Shown piece after piece: positions 1 through 5,384 of a stretch of 6,586 bases of DNA (position 1 is its first letter; every line of letters starts with the position of its first letter). The DNA is from Planococcus sp. (in: firmicutes) (lineage in GTDB: Bacteria; Bacillota; Bacilli; Bacillales_A; Planococcaceae): NCBI GenBank assembly GCA_030147225.1, contig JASLAI010000393.1, positions 1 to 6,586 on the forward strand. Reading direction: 5' to 3'. The position numbers and the translations under genes were made by a program. The notes beneath the pieces were generated by a model. It saw nothing but the letters and a program-made list of their open reading frames with translations. It was not told the origin of the DNA and ran no database searches.

Positions 1-28
1 AGAGGGCACCTTATAAAAGGCGCCCTCT
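1..28 (-). terminator. Probable terminator of the tctCBA-permease operon
   Basis: A 10-bp inverted repeat (1-10 with 19-28) encloses an 8-nt loop. Read as minus-strand RNA every position pairs, with one G-U wobble. Read as plus-strand RNA the same position is an A-C mismatch, which favours selection on the minus-strand transcript. The U-run that should follow on the minus strand lies left of the window, so the terminator cannot be fully confirmed. A T-rich run (27-34) follows on the plus strand, so the hairpin may also stop a convergent transcript from the left. It lies 75 nt beyond the permease stop codon. Confidence 0.75.
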
Positions 29-52
29 CTTTTTGCATTAATTGACACCGGT

Positions 53-88
53 ATGGATTTTATATCTCTGTGATTAGTGCAAATCCAT
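53..88. repeat. Inverted repeat in the 3' untranslated region of the permease gene
   Basis: A perfect 8-bp inverted repeat (53-60 with 81-88) is separated by 20 nt. Three more pairs (50-52 with 93-95) are possible across a 4-nt bulge. It sits between the permease stop codon and the edge terminator. No U-run follows it in either direction. It may be an mRNA 3'-end structure or chance; no protein-binding motif is recognised. Confidence 0.3.
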
Positions 89-103
89 CGATACCCATCG
101 GAG

Positions 104-1486
104 TTACCAAACGAGCACTGCCCAAGTAATGGCAATGACCGTAATGACAAAACTCGAGTAACACCCCACCACAAGCTGCTCCTTCAAGGAAAATGCATGT
201 TTTTGAAAAGCCAAAAGCGTGGTAGGTGAATGAATGGGCAAAATAGTAACCCCACCAATAATCATAATGACCAAAAATGCAGAAGCCATAACAGACAACT
301 CTAATATCATGGCATAGTTCATGATAATCGGAAAAATGATGATCATTGAAGTTGAAGGAACAACAAACAGGAATCGCAAGGCAAAAATGAAACAGGCTAT
401 GTATAGAACATTTCCGAAATCACCAAATCCGCCTGGCAATAAACTCATTAGTTGCTCAGCCAAGACTAAGGCGGTGCCATTCTCATCAATTACGTAGCCC
501 AGTGAAAACGAAGAGCCCAGAAGCAGAAAGGTTTCCCAATCATAGGACCTTACCGTTTTATTTGTTATCAGCCCATTGATCGGCATTGCATAATAGCCAA
601 CCAATAAAAGTGGAGCCAAAATCAACGGAACCTGCTCATGGTCAAACACAATCCAACTGGCGATCATGACGATAAAAGGAAGCAGAATCCACCAAAAACG
701 AGGCGGAAGTCTGCCTTTTTCTGTTTGAAAATTTTGCGGCTGAACAGGAGTTATTGGGTCGCTGTTTCGTTTGAAGTAAAACCACACCCCGAAACTGATA
801 ATCAACATCGCCAGCCATAAAGGCGGCGCAATTCTTAGAAACCAGCCAAGCCAAGAAATTTGGATGCCCCCAAAATCTTTCATTAATTGCGCGGCCAGAA
901 TCGGAAATCCCCCTCCTGTAAACACAATCATCGTCGAATTTTGATTAAGCATTCCAATCACATACATACAGTATTTACGAAAAAGACTTTCCTGCCCAAA
1001 GCCAAACCGGTCATTGACCTGTTCGATAATCGGTTCGAGTATCCGAAATCGCGCGACCGCCGATGGCAGAAGCACAGGCATAATTGCAATCAGCAAAGGC
1101 AAACCAAGCAATATTGCCTGGATTCCGCCTTTGCTGAACTTTAATATGATTCGGGCAAATACTCGGTCCACTCCCGCACTCACCAAGGCAGTTGAAATCA
1201 GGGACAGCACCAAAATAAAGTAAAGTGCATTTGAAAGGAAACCTACAAAAGCTTCTTCAGGCTGATCAACTATTCCAAACAGCAGCATCAAGCCAATCAA
1301 TACCAGGCTTGATGCTGCAAAAGGCATGGTACTGAGCGTCCAGAAATAAATTGCAATCACCAGCAGCAAAAGCGTTAATTGCTGTTGGGGTGAATAGGCA
1401 GCCCCCACATCCGTAAAGTAGAAGCAGGTGGCTGCCAAGCCCAATAGGAAAAGCAGGAGCCAAGGACGAAGTTTCGAGAAGCTCAC
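104..1486 (-). CDS. SLC13/DASS-type di/tricarboxylate permease
   Basis: This is a 460-residue, almost wholly hydrophobic protein with roughly a dozen membrane segments and one clear hydrophilic loop (about 239-262). It resembles the divalent anion:Na+ symporter (SLC13/DASS, CitT-like) family. The family-like block DWETFLLLGSSFSLG (316-330) and a following TG-type helix mark the second half. The two substrate-loop regions appear as LPSAVAR (140-146) and VPSTSM (376-381), where many members have SNT motifs; the first has lost N and T. A substrate such as citrate, malate or succinate is inferred, not shown. It is the last gene of the tct operon. The start is GTG, 7 nt after an AAGGGG ribosome binding site that abuts the tctA stop. 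No later Met precedes the first membrane helix. An ATG-TGA start-stop pair overlaps this GTG. Family placement is fairly sure; specificity is unknown. Confidence 0.8.
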   Translation of the reverse strand: MSFSKLRPWLLLFLLGLAATCFYFTDVGAAYSPQQQLTLLLLVIAIYFWTLSTMPFAASSLVLIGLMLLFGIVDQPEEAFVGFLSNALYFILVLSLISTALVSAGVDRVFARIILKFSKGGIQAILLGLPLLIAIMPVLLPSAVARFRILEPIIEQVNDRFGFGQESLFRKYCMYVIGMLNQNSTMIVFTGGGFPILAAQLMKDFGGIQISWLGWFLRIAPPLWLAMLIISFGVWFYFKRNSDPITPVQPQNFQTEKGRLPPRFWWILLPFIVMIASWIVFDHEQVPLILAPLLLVGYYAMPINGLITNKTVRSYDWETFLLLGSSFSLGYVIDENGTALVLAEQLMSLLPGGFGDFGNVLYIACFIFALRFLFVVPSTSMIIIFPIIMNYAMILELSVMASAFLVIMIIGGVTILPIHSPTTLLAFQKHAFSLKEQLVVGCYSSFVITVIAITWAVLVW

Positions 1487-1490
1487 ATCG

Positions 1491-1499
1491 CCACCCCTT
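1491..1499 (-). promoter_or_regulatory. Ribosome binding site of the permease gene, touching the tctA stop
   Basis: The minus strand reads TAAGGGGTGG. The tctA stop TAA (1500-1498) shares its two As with the AAGGGG core. The GTG start at 1486 lies 7 nt after GGGG, and a competing ATG at 1488 lies 5 nt after it but is followed at once by TGA. The layout suggests translation of the permease is coupled to termination of tctA. Confidence 0.65.
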
Positions 1500-2997
1500 A
1501 CATCTTAGCCAGTTTGCGACGGCTTCTCCATTTTAGAAGACCTGGAATGACAAGTGACAAGAGCGCAACAAGAATTAACGATAATGGCAACGGGCTGTTG
1601 ACAAAGATGGCTAAGTTCCCATTTGAAATCGTCATGGACTGTCTGAATGCTTGCTCCATCATGCCGCCAAGAATGAAGGCCAGGATAAAGGGGGGTGCCG
1701 GGAACGAGAAGACGCGCATGGCAAATCCCAATGCCCCAAAAACAAGCAGCATATAAAGGTCAAATACGTTAAAGCTGATGGAATAGACACCGATCAAACT
1801 GAACATGATAACCAATGAAATCAATAACGGCCTTGGAATACTCAAAATTTTAGCCAAGTACGGAATCAGAGGCAGGTTCAAGATTAACAGGAAGATATTA
1901 CCTACATACATACTGGCAATAATTCCCCAAAAGATTTCAGGACGATCGGTCATAAGAAGCGGACCCGGTTGGACGCCCAACACAAGAAAGGCACCCAACA
2001 TGACTGCTGTTGTTCCGGATCCGGGAATACCGAGACTCAGAAGCGGCACGAATGCACCACTTGTTGCCGCATTATTTGAACTTTCCGGAGCAGCCAATCC
2101 CTTAATGGATCCTTTCCCAAATTCTTCAGGATTTTTCGAGATTCGTTTTTCAAAAATGTAACTAATGAACGAAGCAATGGTGGCACCAGCTCCTGGCAAT
2201 ACTCCCAGTATAAATCCAACAAATGACTGACGCGTCATTGGACCGCTCATCTCTTTCAGGTCTGCACGTGTTACCTTTAAACTTCCGAGCTTTTGGTCGT
2301 CACTCAAACTGCGGTTTTTTCGGTTCAGAACCAGCATACATACTTCGGCAATGGCAAATAGGCCAAGTGCAATAATTAAAAAGTCAAACCCATCGTATAA
2401 ATTTACGTTTCCGAAAGTAAACCGCTGTGTGCCGGTTTGCGGGTCAATTCCTATCGTCACTACCATGACTCCAGCTACCGCAGAGATCATAGCTTTTATA
2501 GTAGAACCTTCTGACAAACTGGAGATGGCTGTTAAGCCCATCAGCATTAAAGCGAAATAGGCAGGTGGCCCAAAAGAAATCGCTACGCTGGATAATGCAG
2601 GCGCCAACAGCATCAGCATAATAACTGAAACAGTTCCGCCAAAGAAGGAAGCAATCGCCGCAATCGCTAAAGCTTTCCCGGCCTTGCCTTGCTGCGCCAT
2701 TGGGTAGCCATCAAACGCAGTTGCAACCGTTCCGGATATTCCTGGAGCGTTCAACAGGATCGAAGAAGTAGAACCGCCAAATACGGCTCCGTAATATACA
2801 CCCGCCATCATAACCAATGCTGGCGCCGGATCCATCCCATATGTAATTGGAATCATAATTGCGATGGCGCTGATAGGTCCCAGACCGGGCATCATCCCGA
2901 TCAGAGTTCCTACAACTACCCCGATTAAAACAAACAAGATGCCTTCCAAACTTAAAGCAACTTGGAAACCAGCCAGCATTCCTTCAAAAGCACTCAT
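1498..2997 (-). CDS. tctA: Tripartite tricarboxylate transporter, large membrane subunit TctA
   Basis: This is the large membrane-embedded carrier subunit of the TctABC secondary transporter. It moves a carboxylate delivered by TctC, driven by an ion gradient. The protein is 499 residues, the usual family size of about 500, with about a dozen membrane helices. Both halves carry the family glycine-rich motif: GTLIGMMPGLG (30-40) and GFILGVLPGAG (261-271). Other conserved blocks are SILLNAPG (79-86), AAPESSNNAATSGA (302-315) and LGIPGSGTTAVMLGA (322-336). The ORF can be opened 9 nt earlier with GTG at 3006, but that codon overlaps the end of the ribosome binding site, so I choose the ATG at 2997, 8 nt downstream of AGGAGGTG. 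The gene lies directly after tctB, whose stop is inside this binding site, and 11 nt before the permease gene. No truncation is seen. Confidence 0.95.
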   Translation of the reverse strand: MSAFEGMLAGFQVALSLEGILFVLIGVVVGTLIGMMPGLGPISAIAIMIPITYGMDPAPALVMMAGVYYGAVFGGSTSSILLNAPGISGTVATAFDGYPMAQQGKAGKALAIAAIASFFGGTVSVIMLMLLAPALSSVAISFGPPAYFALMLMGLTAISSLSEGSTIKAMISAVAGVMVVTIGIDPQTGTQRFTFGNVNLYDGFDFLIIALGLFAIAEVCMLVLNRKNRSLSDDQKLGSLKVTRADLKEMSGPMTRQSFVGFILGVLPGAGATIASFISYIFEKRISKNPEEFGKGSIKGLAAPESSNNAATSGAFVPLLSLGIPGSGTTAVMLGAFLVLGVQPGPLLMTDRPEIFWGIIASMYVGNIFLLILNLPLIPYLAKILSIPRPLLISLVIMFSLIGVYSISFNVFDLYMLLVFGALGFAMRVFSFPAPPFILAFILGGMMEQAFRQSMTISNGNLAIFVNSPLPLSLILVALLSLVIPGLLKWRSRRKLAKM

Positions 2998-3005
2998 AAA
3001 GTCCA

Positions 3006-3013
3006 CACCTCCT
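3006..3013 (-). promoter_or_regulatory. Ribosome binding site that fixes the tctA start
   Basis: AGGAGGTG on the minus strand is a full match to the 16S rRNA tail complement. The tctB stop codon TAG (3014-3012) overlaps its first two bases. The GTG at 3006 would start inside the site and is therefore implausible. The ATG at 2997 has ideal spacing of 8 nt. The overlap implies that ribosomes ending tctB can re-initiate on tctA. Confidence 0.85.
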
Positions 3014-3470
3014 ATATTGGTAAAATGCCTTTAGGCAACGAGATTCCTAAAGCAAAAACAAAAATTGCGTACATGCCTAAAGGAAATAAAATTGAAACGA
3101 TAATATTTGTTTTCCATTTGGTATATCCCAAAAACCAAGAACTGAAAAAAATAAACAAGGTTGTCATGATGATAAATCCAATGGTTTCAAATAACAGAAT
3201 GTAGAAGAAAATCATTGCAAAAACAGCCAATAATACCAATAACTCTTTTTTAGGGATATTTCGTTTTGCTTTTTCCGCTTCTGTTTCAATGGCTTTAGAA
3301 AAAAAGAGAGCAGCCGACAGGATAAGCATCAAGACGCCCAAGCCTTTTGGTATAACATCTGCATCTATAGGTGCATATGGATAATTTGGCAATTGAAAAC
3401 TTAAAAATAAATAGATGGCCGCAATAACAAATAAGATAAGACCAATTCTTTGGTTGATTGTTGACAGCAA
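3012..3470 (-). CDS. tctB: Tripartite tricarboxylate transporter, small membrane subunit TctB
   Basis: This is the small membrane subunit that partners TctA; its exact role in the family is not settled. The 152-residue product has four hydrophobic segments (about 7-25, 41-60, 75-105 as a long or split pair, and 120-142). It also has the family-like DAD-x-x-P block (DADVIPKGLG, about 37-46) after helix 1 and ends with LPKGILPI, as TctB proteins often do. An open frame extends 60 nt further to a GTG at 3530, but that codon has no ribosome binding site and the added stretch encodes a hairpin. I choose TTG at 3470, exactly 8 nt after a perfect AAAGGAGG. This puts the conserved Asn-Gln-Arg-Ile-Gly near the N-terminus, as expected. 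It sits between tctC and tctA in the standard order. Confidence 0.88.
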   Translation of the reverse strand: MLSTINQRIGLILFVIAAIYLFLSFQLPNYPYAPIDADVIPKGLGVLMLILSAALFFSKAIETEAEKAKRNIPKKELLVLLAVFAMIFFYILLFETIGFIIMTTLFIFFSSWFLGYTKWKTNIIVSILFPLGMYAIFVFALGISLPKGILPI

Positions 3471-3478
3471 ATGGAGCG

Positions 3479-3486
3479 CCTCCTTT
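3479..3486 (-). promoter_or_regulatory. Ribosome binding site that fixes the tctB start at TTG
   Basis: AAAGGAGG on the minus strand is followed by 8 nt and then TTG (3470-3468), in frame with the TctB family core. The upstream GTG at 3530 has only AATAAGA before it. This is the main reason for shortening the gene by 20 codons. Confidence 0.8.
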
Positions 3487-3500
3487 AAACTGAAAAGAGA

Positions 3501-3527
3501 GAAACCGAATAAGTAGTATTCGGTTCC
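3501..3527 (-). promoter_or_regulatory. Intercistronic hairpin between tctC and tctB
   Basis: An 11-bp inverted repeat (3501-3511 with 3517-3527) has a 5-nt loop. In minus-strand RNA all 11 positions pair with one G-U wobble; in plus-strand RNA that position is A-C. It starts 11 nt after the tctC stop codon and is followed on the minus strand by a pyrimidine-rich TCTCTTTTC stretch, then the tctB ribosome binding site. It could act as a partial terminator or as a 3' shield that stabilises a tctC-only mRNA. Either would give more receptor than membrane subunits, a pattern known from other binding-protein operons. Confidence 0.7.
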
Positions 3528-3538
3528 CACTCTTATTT

Positions 3539-4549
3539 TTAGTTGCCTAAACCGATTTCTTCCAATAACACTTCAATTTCTTTATATTCCGTATTGAGAA
3601 ATTCCTTGTAGTCTTCCGAATTCAGATACATTTCGTTCCATCCGTACTTCTCTCTTACTTCAGCAAATTCTTCAGACTCGCTCAATTCCTGGAATTTCGC
3701 TTCGTAGTAGTCTACAGCTGCCTGTTCCATGTTTGGCGGTCCGAAGAATCCGCGCCAGTTGATAAAGCTCTCATCAATCCCCTGTTCAATAGCTGTAGGG
3801 AAATCGGAAAGAATCTCACCTTCCAGACGTTCTTCAGCTGTAACGCCAAGAACTTTGATGTTGCCTGCACGCACTTGCTCGACTACTTCACCTACACCTG
3901 TAGAAAATACATCAACTGAGCCGTTCAATACTGAGGTCAATGCGCCCCCATCCTGATCAGATACATACTTGATCTTTTTCGGGTCAACGCCTGCCGCCTT
4001 AGCGATACGTACAAACTGCATGTGGTCCATGCTTCCCGGTGCGGATGTACCAACTACCGTCACACTCTCTGGATCTTCTTTCATCTGATCAAATAAGTCA
4101 TTCAAGTCTTCCCATTCACTGTCTGCACTTACCGCAAATGCTCCATAATCTGCAATCATATTGGCTAATGGAGTAAAGTCTTCATGTCCATGCTCGGACT
4201 GTCCATTTAAAGGAACAAACATCAATGGAGGAGATGAGACAAACAAATTATGAGGACTGTCGTCTTGTCCATGAATGTAAGCCCAGGCAATTGCTCCGCC
4301 GCCGCCTTCTTTATTGATTACTGTCATGTTCTTTTCAATGATGCCTGTTTCCCCGAAAACTCTGGCTACTTCACGCGCCGTTGTATCCCAGCCACCGCCT
4401 GCTCCAGCCGGAGCCACCATTTCGATATTCTTTGAAGGTTCAAAGGTTCCTCCTTCATTTGTTCCTCCACTGGTAGATTCTTCTGAATTACATCCGGCAA
4501 ATACCAAGGCACTGGCCGCTAGAATCGTTGTAAGTATGGTCTTTTTCAT
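3539..4549 (-). CDS. tctC: Tricarboxylate-binding lipoprotein TctC
   Basis: This is the extracytoplasmic solute receptor of the Tct transporter, which captures the carboxylate and hands it to TctA/TctB. The 336-residue precursor begins with MKK, a hydrophobic stretch and a lipobox ending VFAGC, with Cys20 as the lipidation site. A Ser/Gly/Thr-rich linker (about 21-36) follows. The binding domain shows the family signatures APAGAGGGWDTTAR (46-59), the VINKEGGGGA loop (77-86), GTSAPGSMDHM (167-177), FSTGVGE (215-221) and NWRGFFGPPN (264-273). The mature part is rich in Asp and Glu. The ATG start is 7 nt after GAGGAGG. It is the first gene of the operon, downstream of a promoter with a cre site, and is followed by a hairpin before tctB. 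The ligand cannot be read from sequence; citrate or another di/tricarboxylate is likely. Confidence 0.95.
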   Translation of the reverse strand: MKKTILTTILAASALVFAGCNSEESTSGGTNEGGTFEPSKNIEMVAPAGAGGGWDTTAREVARVFGETGIIEKNMTVINKEGGGGAIAWAYIHGQDDSPHNLFVSSPPLMFVPLNGQSEHGHEDFTPLANMIADYGAFAVSADSEWEDLNDLFDQMKEDPESVTVVGTSAPGSMDHMQFVRIAKAAGVDPKKIKYVSDQDGGALTSVLNGSVDVFSTGVGEVVEQVRAGNIKVLGVTAEERLEGEILSDFPTAIEQGIDESFINWRGFFGPPNMEQAAVDYYEAKFQELSESEEFAEVREKYGWNEMYLNSEDYKEFLNTEYKEIEVLLEEIGLGN

Positions 4550-4581
4550 TTAATATCCTCCTCGTATGTTTAATTAACCTG

Positions 4582-4610
4582 AGTATAACCGCGAATTTTC
4601 AGAATGTAAC
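4582..4610 (-). promoter_or_regulatory. Candidate sigma-A promoter of the tct operon
   Basis: The minus strand has GTTACA (4610-4605, 4 of 6 to TTGACA), a 17-nt spacer and TATACT (4587-4582, 5 of 6 to TATAAT). The expected transcription start is near 4575, giving a short leader of about 25 nt that includes a TTAATTAA palindrome and the GAGGAGG ribosome binding site of tctC. The poor -35 match fits a promoter needing an activator, presumably the adjacent response regulator. No other convincing -10/-35 pair was seen in this 142-nt gap. Confidence 0.65.
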
Positions 4611-4618
4611 CGTTTACA
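4605..4618 (-). promoter_or_regulatory. CcpA catabolite-responsive element (cre) over the -35 box
   Basis: TGTAAACGGTTACA on the minus strand matches the Bacillus cre consensus TGWAANCGNTNWCA at every specified position. It also matches when read on the plus strand. It covers the whole candidate -35 hexamer, a position where bound CcpA with HPr-Ser-P would block RNA polymerase. This implies repression of the transporter operon when preferred sugars are present, as is known for citrate uptake genes in Bacillus subtilis. Confidence 0.8.
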
Positions 4619-4641
4619 AAATAAGTTTTATAAAGAGTTTA
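4619..4641 (-). promoter_or_regulatory. AT-rich direct repeats, possible response-regulator site
   Basis: Directly upstream of the cre site the minus strand holds AAACTCTTTA (4640-4631) and AAACTTATTT (4628-4619). These imperfect direct repeats start 12 nt apart. Activators of the CitT/DctR/DcuR type bind AT-rich sites just upstream of the -35 region, so position and composition fit. AT-rich DNA produces such repeats by chance, and I know no exact consensus that confirms this one. Confidence 0.3.
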
Positions 4642-4669
4642 GAATACTTTGTGTTCATAAAGTTCACGC

Positions 4670-4700
4670 AAAAAAAGACTGATTTCTGGAATCAGTCTTT
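4670..4700 (-). terminator. Rho-independent terminator of the two-component operon
   Basis: A perfect 11-bp stem (4674-4684 with 4690-4700) with a 5-nt loop is followed on the minus strand by Ts (seven in a row, counting the last three of the stem, then G). The 5' arm contains the last codons and the TGA stop (4694-4692) of the response regulator gene, so the terminator overlaps the coding region. It separates the sensor/regulator transcript from the tct operon, which has its own promoter. Confidence 0.9.
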
Positions 4701-5366
4701 CTTCAAGTAATAATGCCTTTCTGGCCGTCCGACAATTCCATAGGCCAATTCGGCAAAACATTCTTCAATAGCCACAAGATGCTCCAGATACCGCCGAGCT
4801 GTCGTTCGCGAAGCGCCCATCCGCTCTCCCATTTTCTCAGCAGTTATGCCTGAGCTTTGTCCCGCTAGGACATCCCTCACCTTCTGCAAGGTCAGCGGAT
4901 CGATTCCCTTAGCACCAAGTACCGGCTTTTGAATAAGCTCTACACCAAAAAAATCATCCAGGAAATGCTGATCAATGTCACTGGCATTTTGCAGCATCTT
5001 TGTGTTTTCCATGTATTTAACAATGGTAGAAACGAATCTCTCTAAAGTAGCAGGTTTAATAATAATGCCTTTCACACCTTTTCGAATGGCTGTTTCGACA
5101 TATGCTTTCTCATTTTCAGCTGATACGAGAATGATGTCGGTATGAGGACTCAATGCCCGGATATCATCAATCAAATCGATGCCTAAGCCATCCGGCATAT
5201 AGTTGTCTAAAATAACCAAGTCCACTTTATGGTTTTTGACTGCTTCTAGGGTTTCTTTGCAGTTGGCTGCTTTTCCAAGTAAATTCACTTCAGGAATTTG
5301 CCGCAAAAATTGTTCGTGAATATTGGCCACACGAAAATCATCTTCCGCAATGTATACGTGTATCAT
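4692..5366 (-). CDS. CitT/DctR/DcuR-family response regulator
   Basis: This cytoplasmic transcription factor, phosphorylated by the neighbouring kinase, very probably activates the tct operon downstream. The 224 residues, typical for the family, form an N-terminal receiver domain (about 1-120) and a C-terminal DNA-binding domain. The receiver has acidic residues Asp9 and Asp10, phospho-acceptor Asp54 in ILDNYMP, Ser82 and Lys104 in IIIKP. A linker follows, then a helix-turn-helix (about 173-198, GITAEKMGERMGASRTTARR) and the family-like GRPERHYYL near the end. The ATG start follows GGGGGAG by 6 nt, and the gene begins 18 nt after the kinase stop, so the two are co-transcribed. Family members in Bacillus control citrate (CitT), C4-dicarboxylate (DctR) or malate (MalR) uptake; which effector applies here is not decidable. 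The stop codon lies inside the terminator stem. Confidence 0.93.
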   Translation of the reverse strand: MIHVYIAEDDFRVANIHEQFLRQIPEVNLLGKAANCKETLEAVKNHKVDLVILDNYMPDGLGIDLIDDIRALSPHTDIILVSAENEKAYVETAIRKGVKGIIIKPATLERFVSTIVKYMENTKMLQNASDIDQHFLDDFFGVELIQKPVLGAKGIDPLTLQKVRDVLAGQSSGITAEKMGERMGASRTTARRYLEHLVAIEECFAELAYGIVGRPERHYYLKKD

Positions 5367-5384
5367 TTATTTCTCCCCCACTTC

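Noticed and set aside
638..1223. Several plus-strand open frames of 60-85 codons opposite the permease gene
   Set aside because: They lie wholly antisense to a well-supported membrane protein gene, lack good ribosome binding sites and recognisable domains, and look like reverse-frame shadows.
1805..2161. 118-codon plus-strand open frame opposite tctA
   Set aside because: It is antisense to the conserved TctA core; its composition mirrors that gene and no family is recognisable.
3528..3530. GTG as the tctB start
   Set aside because: There is no ribosome binding site, the added codons form a hairpin, and a TTG with a perfect site lies 60 nt downstream.
4568..4575. TTAATTAA palindrome in the tctC leader as an operator
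   Set aside because: An 8-nt AT-only palindrome downstream of the likely transcription start is easily due to chance, and no known binding motif matches.
4646..4663. ACTTT / AAAGT inverted repeat upstream of the tct promoter as a second operator
   Set aside because: The arms are only 5 bp in AT-rich DNA, too weak to separate from background.
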